A program made the position numbers and the translations under genes. This document shows, one piece after another, positions 1 through 7,319 of a stretch of DNA of 64,000 nucleotides. Under the pieces are notes generated by a model that was not told the origin of the DNA, made no database searches, and worked only from the letters and a program-made list of their open reading frames with translations. Position 1 is the first letter of the stretch, and the number at the start of each line of letters is the position of its first letter. Origin of the DNA: Mucilaginibacter mali (lineage in GTDB: Bacteria; Bacteroidota; Bacteroidia; Sphingobacteriales; Sphingobacteriaceae); the NCBI RefSeq assembly GCF_013283875.1, contig NZ_CP054139.1, forward strand, positions 62,001 through 126,000, written 5' to 3'.

Positions 1-2634
1 TTTGGCATCGGCATTAAAAAACTCGAATGATGTTTTGCCGTCCTTGTCGGTTACCAGGTTGGGTTTCCAGCAGATGGTGGTGCGCAGGTCGGCTACACTG
101 GCGTTGGTTTTAGGGTCATCGTACTTAGGGGCATAAAATATCCGCGAGGCATAATAACCTTTAGGCGCATAGGTAGAGATCCCCGGCGCGTAGCGGATAT
201 AATTGGTATCGCTGCCGCCACGTTTGGTGGTGATGATCAGTACACCGGCGCCGCCACGACTGCCGTATATCGCTGTGTAACCAATGGTGCGTAAAACTTC
301 TACGCTCTCCACATCCTGCGGGGTTATATTATCCAGTGTAAAATCTTCAGACATGGTCATGCCGTCCAGAACGATGAGCATAGGGGTGTTGGGGCTACGG
401 GTAGAATAGGCCATACCATCGCGAAAAGTAACAAAGTTGGCGCGACCGGTTAAACACATCTCCAGTGTTGGGCAACTGTTCAGCGCGTCGCTTTTAATTA
501 CCTGGTCGGCATTGCCGCCACCGTTAAGGTTGTTGGAGTTTTCCATCACCGTTTTCTTTTTTTCAGTAATTACCACCTCTTTAAGGGCGGTCACATGGTC
601 GCCCAGGCCGTATTTTAGCTGCTCGTTATACTGGCTTTTGCTGTTTTGCAGGTAGCCGCTCATAGCGTTGCTTACGCTCACCTGTATATCGGGCGCGTTT
701 TTGTTTTTGCCGGCTGGCAGGGGGCCAACATTATCCAGGAAGATCTCCACATCCTTGCCACCTTTTGGCGTGCGGGCCTGCACCAAAAAGCGCACGCTAT
801 CCTTAAATACCAAATTTTTAAAGGCGAACCGCCCCTGATCGTCAGCGATGGAATCCTGCATAAAAAATCCGCCCGAAGTACTGAAGAGCATCACCTTAGC
901 CTTAGCCACCGGCTTGCCGCCGCTGGTTTTAATGGTACCCGATATGGATAATGATTTTTCGGGCTGATAGGCCATCGGTGGGAAAACGTCGTTCAATATC
1001 TGTTTCCATGCAAAGCGGCGGTAGCCCTGGGTCAGCATCAGCGCGTCAAGGTTGCCGCGGGTTTCATCGGTGGGGTTGTTAAAATAATAGTTAGGTTTTT
1101 CGATATAACCCTTCAGATCGGATGTGAGCAGCAGGTTGCTAAGGATGGTGGTTTCGCTGTTCTCATCTACCGGTACTTTGCTTTCGTCGATTACCGTTGC
1201 CGAGAAGCTGCCAATGATAGGCTTATCCGCGGCGTCCTTCGCGTTAAGATCTATCTTCACTTTTTGGCGCGGGGCATAGCTTTGCTTTTCGGTACTCACA
1301 GCCAGTTTAAGCAGATCGTTATTTTGTACAAACACCACCCGCTCGTTCAACGGTTCGCCGGTGGCCGAGAACAGCGTAAACTGCACTATGCCGCTGGGAA
1401 AACGACTTTTAGGGATAGTGGCTGCGAAACTGGGCTTGGTGATCTTTGTTTTGGCCGCGAAATAAACCTTGCCATTTTGCTGCGCCACCACACTGATCTC
1501 GGCATCGCCCTTATCAACAATATCCTGGCTGGCACCGATCTTCATGATCAGGTTGTCGGGATCGTTGCCAACAACACTCAGGGTAAATCCCTTGTCGGTT
1601 GCCTGTGGCAGGGCTACGGTGGTCTCGCTGCCATCGGGCAGGGTAACTACGGCTTTGTAGCTTTTGCCGGCTTCGGGCGCCATTACCAGGTAGCCCATGC
1701 CAAAATGCGATGCCCCCATGCGTACCACATCGTTATTGGCATTATCTTTTATAATGCCCTTTACATCAACACCCAGTCCATCGGCGCCGGTAGCTTTAAA
1801 GCCTATCTTACAACGCAGCCCATTTACCAGGCTGCCCCCCTCGGGGAAGAATTGCACATCTACCTTATTACTTAAAGCCTTTACCGGGAGGGTTTGGGCG
1901 GCGGATTTTTTATCGGCGTATTTAATGGTAGTAACAATGCGGCCGCTGTTCAGTGTATTGGGCTGCGGATTGGTAAAGCTGATGTTAAGCACCCCGCCGG
2001 CATCGGTAATTCCCTTGCCACGGATGGTGTTTTTAGCATCCAGTTGTACCTCGTAGCTTACCTCCTTACTGGCGTAAGGCGTGCCGTTCAGATCGGTATA
2101 GGTGATGGCGGCGCTTACCTTTTGTTGCCCGTTTTGGGTGCTGTACTGGTAAGCCACTTTGGTAAACACGCTATTGTTTACCGCATTGCCAATGGCCAGC
2201 GTTTTATCAAAAAAGTATTCGTTACCGGCGTTGCGCATATAATTGGTATAGGCGCGGATGCGGTAGTTGCCGGCATGCAGGCTATCGGGCAGGGCAAAAT
2301 CGCCCCAGGTAATACCATTGGATACCGGCAGCTTGATGGCCCGTTTAATAGAATCGCGGTCGTCTATCAGTTCTACATTCAGCACCGAACTGAGGGCCGA
2401 TAACTGATGCTTCTCGCCGATGGTGATATAGGCTTTAAACCACATATCCTCGCCGGCGGCGTAATAGGGTTTATCCATTTGCAGGTAAACCTTTTCCTGC
2501 GGGTTATCATCAAGCCATTTGCTTAACTGGGTAACTATCTTTTTTATCGGGTCGTCATCTTTAGGGGCAAAGGCAAACAGTGCCGCGACGCCTAAACAAG
2601 CAATAAGGCCGGTAAGTATCTTCTTAGGTTTCAT
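1..2634 (-). CDS. MG2/TonB-plug outer-membrane protein, C-terminus cut by window edge
   Basis: Open frame of 878 codons that runs off the left edge. The start ATG at 2634 is followed by a signal peptide (MKPKKILTGLIACLGVAALF, cleavage near residue 23). Residues about 40-130 read like a macroglobulin MG2 domain (KVYLQMDKPYYAAGEDMWFK). Around residues 560-640 there is a carboxypeptidase-regulatory-like fold (GTIKTSGGKPVAKAKVMLF). Residues about 745-805 form a TonB-receptor plug with MLIVLDGM, VESVEVLRTIGYTAIYGSRG and GVLIITTKRG. Members of this Bacteroidota family lack a beta-barrel and end shortly after the plug, so probably little is missing. It is likely exported to the outer membrane or periplasm; substrate unknown. 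No neighbour shares its strand closely. Confidence 0.85.
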   Translation of the reverse strand, partial: MKPKKILTGLIACLGVAALFAFAPKDDDPIKKIVTQLSKWLDDNPQEKVYLQMDKPYYAAGEDMWFKAYITIGEKHQLSALSSVLNVELIDDRDSIKRAIKLPVSNGITWGDFALPDSLHAGNYRIRAYTNYMRNAGNEYFFDKTLAIGNAVNNSVFTKVAYQYSTQNGQQKVSAAITYTDLNGTPYASKEVSYEVQLDAKNTIRGKGITDAGGVLNISFTNPQPNTLNSGRIVTTIKYADKKSAAQTLPVKALSNKVDVQFFPEGGSLVNGLRCKIGFKATGADGLGVDVKGIIKDNANNDVVRMGASHFGMGYLVMAPEAGKSYKAVVTLPDGSETTVALPQATDKGFTLSVVGNDPDNLIMKIGASQDIVDKGDAEISVVAQQNGKVYFAAKTKITKPSFAATIPKSRFPSGIVQFTLFSATGEPLNERVVFVQNNDLLKLAVSTEKQSYAPRQKVKIDLNAKDAADKPIIGSFSATVIDESKVPVDENSETTILSNLLLTSDLKGYIEKPNYYFNNPTDETRGNLDALMLTQGYRRFAWKQILNDVFPPMAYQPEKSLSISGTIKTSGGKPVAKAKVMLFSTSGGFFMQDSIADDQGRFAFKNLVFKDSVRFLVQARTPKGGKDVEIFLDNVGPLPAGKNKNAPDIQVSVSNAMSGYLQNSKSQYNEQLKYGLGDHVTALKEVVITEKKKTVMENSNNLNGGGNADQVIKSDALNSCPTLEMCLTGRANFVTFRDGMAYSTRSPNTPMLIVLDGMTMSEDFTLDNITPQDVESVEVLRTIGYTAIYGSRGGAGVLIITTKRGGSDTNYIRYAPGISTYAPKGYYASRIFYAPKYDDPKTNASVADLRTTICWKPNLVTDKDGKTSFEFFNADAK

Positions 2635-2778
2635 AGGGATATAATAAATACTAAGTTAGATAAAAATAGGGGAGTATTTGTTGGGTAAATGTTTGAGCGT
2701 GGGGGGAGTTCATTAAATCTTCATGGAGGGGGGAGGTTGCCATGACATTGCAAGGTTGCAAACCTATGGAGCAAAAAC

Positions 2779-2813
2779 AAGCCTTACGAAGCTTTTAAAA
2801 CTTCGTAAGGCTT
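2779..2813 (-). terminator. Rho-independent terminator after the LLM oxidoreductase gene
   Basis: A 13-bp perfect stem (2779-2791 with 2801-2813) encloses a 9-base loop. Read on the minus strand it lies 20 bases past the stop codon at 2833 and is followed by a short T run (GTTTTTG). Confidence 0.75.
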
Positions 2814-2832
2814 AAATTAAATATCAATAGTA

Positions 2833-3855
2833 TTAACGCCAGCCCAGGCCCGGCGCTACATGTTCTAAAATAGAAGATAACAGGTGGATGTTGTAATCGA
2901 CACCTAAAGTATTGGGGATGGTTAAAAGCAGCGTGTCCGCTTCCTGTATGGCCTCATCTTCAGCTAATTCTTTAATTAATTGGTCTGGCTCGGCGGCATA
3001 ACTCCTCCCGAAGACAGCGCGCTGATCGGCTTCTATATAACCAAACTTGTCGGCCCCGTTGCCTTGCTGCCCAAAGTAAAAGCGGTCCTGATCGTTCACC
3101 AGTGCAAAAATAGACCGGCTTACCGAAACCCTTGGCTCGCGTTCATGCCCTGCTTTTTTCCATGCCTCTTTGTAAAGCCTGATCTGTTCGGCTTGTTGTA
3201 TATGGAAAGGCTTGCCGCTTTCATCAAACTTTAAAGTAGAACTTTGCAGGTACATACCATTTTCGGCAGCCCAAACAGCCGTAGCGTTAGATCCGGCCCC
3301 CCACCAGATCCGTTCGCGTAGCCCTTCGGCATGTGGTTCCAGGCGCAACAGTCCCGGCGGATTGGGGTACATCGGGTAAGGATTAGGTTCGGCAAAACCA
3401 ATTCCGTTTAGCCTTTGCAAAAACAGCATGGCATTACGGCGCCCCATTTCGGCATCGGTTTCTCCTTCGGCAGGTTCGTAGCCAAAATAACGCCAGCCAT
3501 CTATCACCTGCTCCGGCGAACCGCGGCTAATACCCAGTTGCAACCGCCCGCCCGATATAATATCGGCCGCGCCGGCATCTTCCACCATATACAATGGGTT
3601 TTCGTAGCGCATATCAATTACGCCGGTACCAATCTCAATGCTGTTTGTTTTAGCACCGATGGCCGATAACAATGGGAAGGGTGATGCTAACTGCGCGGCA
3701 AAATGATGCACTCTAAAATAGGCGCCATCTAAACCAATTTCTTCGGCGGCAACGGCCAGATCTATGGATTGCAGCAGCGTATCGCTTGCCGTACGGGTTT
3801 TATATGCGGGGTGGTTTGACCAGTGCCCGAAGGATAAAAAACCAATCTTTTTCAT
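2833..3855 (-). CDS. LLM class flavin-dependent oxidoreductase
   Basis: 340-residue protein of the bacterial luciferase-like monooxygenase family, expected to use reduced FMN and oxygen on an unknown small substrate in the cytoplasm. The start is set at 3855 (MKKIGFLSFGHWSNHPAYKT) because the family begins with this beta strand; the frame is open another 41 codons upstream but that stretch looks non-protein. Family features seen are AEEIGLDGAYFRVHHF near residue 40, SIEIGTGVIDMRYENP, the GGRLQLGISRGSPEQ segment that holds the flavin phosphate, and WWGAGSNATAVWAAENG. Length is typical. It is monocistronic, with a terminator directly behind it. Substrate cannot be inferred from context. Confidence 0.88.
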   Translation of the reverse strand: MKKIGFLSFGHWSNHPAYKTRTASDTLLQSIDLAVAAEEIGLDGAYFRVHHFAAQLASPFPLLSAIGAKTNSIEIGTGVIDMRYENPLYMVEDAGAADIISGGRLQLGISRGSPEQVIDGWRYFGYEPAEGETDAEMGRRNAMLFLQRLNGIGFAEPNPYPMYPNPPGLLRLEPHAEGLRERIWWGAGSNATAVWAAENGMYLQSSTLKFDESGKPFHIQQAEQIRLYKEAWKKAGHEREPRVSVSRSIFALVNDQDRFYFGQQGNGADKFGYIEADQRAVFGRSYAAEPDQLIKELAEDEAIQEADTLLLTIPNTLGVDYNIHLLSSILEHVAPGLGWR

Positions 3856-4039
3856 AACGCTTTGAGGGTTGATGTGGTAAACTGATGTAAAGATAATCAT
3901 CATGCAGGCAGAATGCGTGTTTAAACACTTTTTTACATCAGATATGGCGTTGAACCGACAAAAAGCTTCTTTTGCCACATCGGGTAATTTTTTGTGTGAT
4001 TACGATCGACCATAGCTGAATAGCATACGGACTATTTTT

Positions 4040-4210
4040 ACTCACCCGGTCGTTGCTTCGCCGACCACCCTTTCTCCGCTGTGCGGAAAGAGGGAATGGG
4101 TAACCGTAGCGATGGGTTTGAAACCCATCTATGCAAATGCACCACAACTCCTGCCCGCTGCCCCGCGCAGCGGAGAGAGGGCCCACCAGCGTAGCGCGGT
4201 GGGGGCGAGT
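4040..4210. repeat. Imperfect palindromic intergenic repeat
   Basis: The stretch between the LLM gene and the sigma operon holds nested inverted repeats: ACTCACCC near 4040 answers GGGCGAGT near 4203, CCCTTTCTCCGC answers GCGGAAAGAGGG at about 4067-4094, and GATGGGTTT-G-AAACCCATC sits at about 4108-4127. Short frames here on both strands look like by-products of the repeat. Probably a non-coding element of the short palindromic type common in Bacteroidota. Confidence 0.5.
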
Positions 4211-4269
4211 CTGCGTCGCTTTGCTTGTGGTCGATGTTCTGACCGCGCCACATTACCATTTACTGAAGA

Positions 4270-4500
4270 TCACTTCGTCTCACCCTCCTCCCATCGGGCA
4301 AAAACGCCTCTGCAAACCCTGCGGCTCTTCACCAGCGCGCCAACCTCCAGTGTAAGGCCAAGCCCCAACATAAACCCCTGCAAAAAATCGGGCCAGTGAA
4401 AATACCGGGCCAGCATGGGCCCCGAGGTGGTTAACAGCAGGCCGCTGATGAGCAGCGCCAATGCAGGTTTTGATAGTTGTCTATTCTTCATCTCCTTCAA
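4270..4500 (-). CDS. Small membrane protein, third gene of ECF sigma operon
   Basis: 76 residues with one or two hydrophobic segments (PALALLISGLLLTTSGPMLA and DFLQGFMLGLGLTLEVGALV) and a short basic tail. No family recognised. Its ATG lies inside the end of the upstream membrane-protein gene, a 20-base overlap, so it is almost certainly co-transcribed and translationally coupled. A second ATG three codons in (MKNRQLSK) is an equally good start. It probably helps sense or transmit an envelope signal to the sigma factor, but that rests only on position. Confidence 0.6.
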   Translation of the reverse strand: MKEMKNRQLSKPALALLISGLLLTTSGPMLARYFHWPDFLQGFMLGLGLTLEVGALVKSRRVCRGVFARWEEGETK

Positions 4501-5077
4501 ATTGTTGGGCCAGTTTTTGGTAATGTTCCTTTATGCGGTTTAGCTTGGCGGCGTTTTTGGCAAACAGGCGCGGCCTTACCACAAACCACATCAGCAGCCA
4601 GTAGATAACGGTAACAGCGAATAGCACCCCCGTATACAGCGGTCGCCGGGTAGCCGGTTCGTACAGGTATAATATCAGGCCGGTAACAGATAGCGACATG
4701 ATACGCAGCTGGGTCTTTTTATAATAGCGTAGCTGGTTTTCGCGCGTACGATCGATAAAAGCCCAAAACTCGCGGTTGCTGCAATTATCCAGCTGATTAA
4801 AGCGTTTAAGCGAGCGCCAGTTATCTACCGCCAACAGCATGCAGGCGGTGGCGATAAGCGTACCGCCCAGCCAGGTGCTCACCATTTTAGACCCCGACCA
4901 GATCATGGTACCAAACATAAATGCAGCGATGAGCGTGGATAAGATGATCACCATCCATTTTTTGCGCACCCGCTCGGTTTGGAACGATTTGACCATCCGC
5001 TTCATTTCGCTTGGCGCAGGCAAGTTCGGTGTGCCGGCGCTGTGCCATATGGCCTTTAGTTCATTCAAATTGTCCAT
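4481..5077 (-). CDS. Membrane protein encoded with ECF sigma factor, possible anti-sigma
   Basis: 198 residues. A cytoplasmic N-terminus of about 40 residues (LNELKAIWHSAGTPNLPAPS, then a basic helix) precedes about four membrane segments in two pairs: IILSTLIAAFMFGTMIW and LGGTLIATACMLLAV, then IMSLSVTGLILYLY and YTGVLFAVTVIYWLLMWFVV. The C-terminal tail is charged and helical. The gene overlaps the sigma-factor gene by 17 bases. A membrane protein with a short cytoplasmic head coupled this way is the usual arrangement for an anti-sigma factor, but I see no FecR, zinc-binding ZAS or RskA motif, so that role is inferred from position. Confidence 0.7.
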   Translation of the reverse strand: MDNLNELKAIWHSAGTPNLPAPSEMKRMVKSFQTERVRKKWMVIILSTLIAAFMFGTMIWSGSKMVSTWLGGTLIATACMLLAVDNWRSLKRFNQLDNCSNREFWAFIDRTRENQLRYYKKTQLRIMSLSVTGLILYLYEPATRRPLYTGVLFAVTVIYWLLMWFVVRPRLFAKNAAKLNRIKEHYQKLAQQFEGDEE

Positions 5078-5537
5078 ACGCTTTAAATTTTTTAGCCAGT
5101 TTTTCCTTTATGCGGTGCACCTTAACGCGGATGTTCACATCGCTTAAACCCAGCACCTGCGCTATCTCGGCCTGTGGCATGTCCTCCAGTTCAAGCGATA
5201 TGATGATGCGTTCGGTCTCGGGTAGTTCGGCTATGCATTTATACAAAAGGGCCAGTTTGTCGTCGGGCGGGGTAGTTTCGGTTGCCGCTAAATGATAGGG
5301 CATTTCGCCTGCGGGCATCCGTTTGGCAATCTCCAGCGCGCGCAGGCAATGGTTGGTAGCAATGCGGAAGATCCAGGTACTGACGCGGGCCTCGTTACGG
5401 AACGATGACAGGTTGCGCCATACCGAAAAGAAGGTTTCCTGCACCAGGTCCTTGGCCTGGTCGGGGTTGTTGGTATAACCCATACACACGCGATAGATCT
5501 GCGGGGCGTACTGCTTATATATGTCGTCGAAGTCCAA
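5061..5537 (-). CDS. ECF-type RNA polymerase sigma factor
   Basis: 158-residue sigma-70 family factor of the extracytoplasmic function class. Region 2 covers residues about 5-70 (YKQYAPQIYRVCMGYTNNPD, then AKDLVQETFFSVWRNLSSFR and STWIFRIATNHCL). Region 4 covers residues about 100-150 (LPETERIIISLELEDMPQAE followed by IAQVLGLSDVNIRVKVHRIK), the helix-turn-helix that reads the -35 element. Region 3 and region 1 are absent, as is usual for the class. It leads a three-gene overlapping operon with two membrane proteins. Start chosen at the ATG of MDFDDIYKQY. The regulon cannot be read from this window. Confidence 0.93.
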   Translation of the reverse strand: MDFDDIYKQYAPQIYRVCMGYTNNPDQAKDLVQETFFSVWRNLSSFRNEARVSTWIFRIATNHCLRALEIAKRMPAGEMPYHLAATETTPPDDKLALLYKCIAELPETERIIISLELEDMPQAEIAQVLGLSDVNIRVKVHRIKEKLAKKFKAYGQFE

Positions 5538-5689
5538 GTTTGGGGTAATTTGCGGTTTTAGATACGGGGTGTTTGAAAATGTTACACCCGGCCTATATCA
5601 CCTCATTATAATGACGAAGACAGCTTTGAAAGAGACGATTTATTTAGCACGGTAAAAATGGTGAGGGCAGTAAATAATGTTAACGGGAA

Positions 5690-6136
5690 TTATCGTAGAT
5701 CTGCCGGCCTTAATCTTTTCACATCAAAAAATACTTCATGCAGGTGATCGAAATCTCCATCCGTTGTAACCAGCTTTAAACCCAGCAGGGCGGCTGTGGC
5801 AGCTATCCACAGGTCGTTCTTGCCCATATTTCGGGCAGTTGTAAAATTATATTCGGTAAATAGTCGATTTCGACGCTGCGAGTAAGCATCTATCTGCGCA
5901 TAAGTATCTGTTAAATTGTCGCTAATTGTTACGGCTGAAATATCTTCCAGCAAAAGCCCGATTAAATTCAGTCTACGCGGCCCCCAATTATTCTGCAACG
6001 CGAATGATTTCAATTCGGCAAGGGCCACTACCGATATATATACCTTCTGATTATCCGGGTTGATCCGTTGAAGTAAACGTAAGGAATTGTCCTTAGCCAA
6101 ATGGATCAGAATGTTAGTATCAAACAATAAGTTCAT
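5690..6136 (-). CDS. PIN-domain ribonuclease toxin (VapC-like)
   Basis: 148-residue PIN domain. The acidic residues that bind Mg2+ in this family can be seen: D6 in LLFDTNILI, E in ALAELKSFA near residue 41, D in GKNDLWIAATA near residue 107 and D in VTTDGDFDHL near residue 126. VapC toxins cut tRNA or rRNA in the cytoplasm and are held inactive by the partner protein. Its ATG overlaps the stop of the upstream small gene by four bases (ATGA), the classic antitoxin-toxin order. The full set of acidic residues argues for a working enzyme. Confidence 0.87.
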   Translation of the reverse strand: MNLLFDTNILIHLAKDNSLRLLQRINPDNQKVYISVVALAELKSFALQNNWGPRRLNLIGLLLEDISAVTISDNLTDTYAQIDAYSQRRNRLFTEYNFTTARNMGKNDLWIAATAALLGLKLVTTDGDFDHLHEVFFDVKRLRPADLR

Positions 6137-6360
6137 TTATTGTTCTTAAGATATTCCAGCGCGGCTTTGGCTTCTTCGTCTGTTAAAAAATCTTCCTTAG
6201 GAAGCGCTTTTAGTCGCGCTATCGTGTGCTGGGTATTCTTTCCCAACTGATTTGCAAAAGCAGTAGTGCCGCCGGCAGCAAGGATCTCCGAAACAGAATA
6301 TGTTTTGATGTTAAATGGACTTTGAGTTTCGCCACCTGTTTTTATATCTGCCTTTCCCAT
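6133..6360 (-). CDS. Probable antitoxin partner of the PIN toxin
   Basis: 75 residues, not matching a DNA-binding antitoxin family I recognise. The middle (SVSEILAAGGTTAFANQLGK) could be a short helical DNA-contact or dimer segment, and the charged C-terminal helix (PKEDFLTDEEAKAALEYLKN) is the sort of tail that wraps a PIN domain. Position directly upstream with ATGA overlap is the main evidence. A 22-base palindrome about 96 bases upstream of the start could be its operator. Confidence 0.7.
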   Translation of the reverse strand: MGKADIKTGGETQSPFNIKTYSVSEILAAGGTTAFANQLGKNTQHTIARLKALPKEDFLTDEEAKAALEYLKNNK

Positions 6361-6455
6361 AGTTGATCCTCCTTTTTACAAATTTACTAAATTTTATATT
6401 GGTTGAAGCCTTACTTTTCCAGCCAATTTTTTGTATATTGTATCAACACAAATCG

Positions 6456-6477
6456 TGTACAATCAGCCGATTGTACA
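6456..6477. promoter_or_regulatory. 22-base palindrome upstream of the toxin-antitoxin operon
   Basis: TGTACAATC-AGCC-GATTGTACA, perfect 9-base arms with a 4-base spacer, in the 381-base non-coding gap between the antitoxin start (6360) and the DUF1801 gene (6742). Many type II antitoxins repress their own operon through such sites. The rest of the gap is AT-rich, with no gene I would support. Confidence 0.4.
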
Positions 6478-6741
6478 ATGTTCGCGAAGGCCGTCTTTTC
6501 AGGTGAACCTAAAACTCCAAATATAATTTTGTAAAACACGCGTTCCACAAACAATAAAATCAAGCCGTTCTTTGATATCAATGGATAAAAATATGCCCTT
6601 ACAAAGCGTATGATAAGTTTTTCTGACCTGGTTTGTGATATGGCCGGATAAAAGGCGCAAATACATCAGGCTTTTGAGTGCGTTTTTCAAAAAAGTTTTT
6701 GATGATAAGATCGTAGCATCGGCGTAAAGATGAACTGAAAT

Positions 6742-7170
6742 ATGCTAACTTACATCAGCAATTTAACCGCCATGACCGTACCCGAATTCATCAGCACCAT
6801 CCCTGCCGGGCGCCGGCAATTGATAACCGCCCTGCACGAAGCTATTATGGCTAACGATGCCACCGTAGCCCCGGTTATTGAACCGATGATGGGAGTGGAA
6901 ATGATTATTTATAAAGAGAGGGCTTACATGAAGTATGGCCTGGCCAGCACAAAAAAGTATATGTCGTTGCATTGCCTGCCCATGTATATGAACCCACCGT
7001 TACATGCTAAGTTTAGCGCTTTGCTGCCACTGGCTAAATTTCAAAAGGGGTGTATCAATTTTACGGATACTGAAGAAATGCCGGTGGATGCCGTCGCTGC
7101 GCTGATCACAGATTGCGCCGGCATCAGCATCGCCGCTTTGCTGGAAGCCCGCAACCGCAAGAAAAAATAG
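6742..7170 (+). CDS. DUF1801 (YdhG-like) domain protein
   Basis: 142 residues, a single DUF1801 domain: a hydrophobic alpha/beta fold found widely in bacteria and related to the frataxin-like YdhG group, function not established. The core spans about residues 25-135, with EMIIYKERAYMKYGLASTKK and the CINFTDTEEMPVDAVAALI strand-helix pair. The in-frame ATG at 6772 (MTVPEFISTIPAGRRQL) is a plausible alternative start, since the first ten codons look unlike the domain. Stands alone, transcribed toward the malic enzyme gene but separated by 149 bases. Confidence 0.78.
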   Translation: MLTYISNLTAMTVPEFISTIPAGRRQLITALHEAIMANDATVAPVIEPMMGVEMIIYKERAYMKYGLASTKKYMSLHCLPMYMNPPLHAKFSALLPLAKFQKGCINFTDTEEMPVDAVAALITDCAGISIAALLEARNRKKK

Positions 7171-7294
7171 GTTTTCATCACCATAATTATCGGGTTTATC
7201 CACATCGCATTAATAGGTGTGCAATAAAACAGGCATCTTGGCTGTGGTTTTCTGAAAAGAGATAAATAGCCCCAAACCCTTTAAAAAAGAATTG

Positions 7295-7302
7295 TAATTT
7301 TG
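7295..7302 (+). promoter_or_regulatory. Bacteroidota -7 promoter box for maeB
   Basis: TAATTTTG matches the phylum's -7 consensus TANNTTTG exactly and ends 17 bases before the maeB ATG. No TTTG at the ideal -33 spacing is seen, so only half the promoter is supported. Confidence 0.45.
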
Positions 7303-7319
7303 GGGCTTGAAACCGAATT

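Noticed and set aside
1264..1875. 203-codon plus-strand frame opposite the MG2/TonB-plug gene
   Set aside because: Antisense to a clear coding frame with recognisable domains; its translation shows no family and merely mirrors the codon pattern of the real gene.
4038..4259. Short frames on both strands between the LLM gene and the sigma operon
   Set aside because: They overlap an imperfect palindromic repeat and have repeat-like composition.
6499..6690. 63-codon minus-strand frame between the TA pair and the DUF1801 gene
   Set aside because: AT-rich, no family, no start context, and not placed in an operon.
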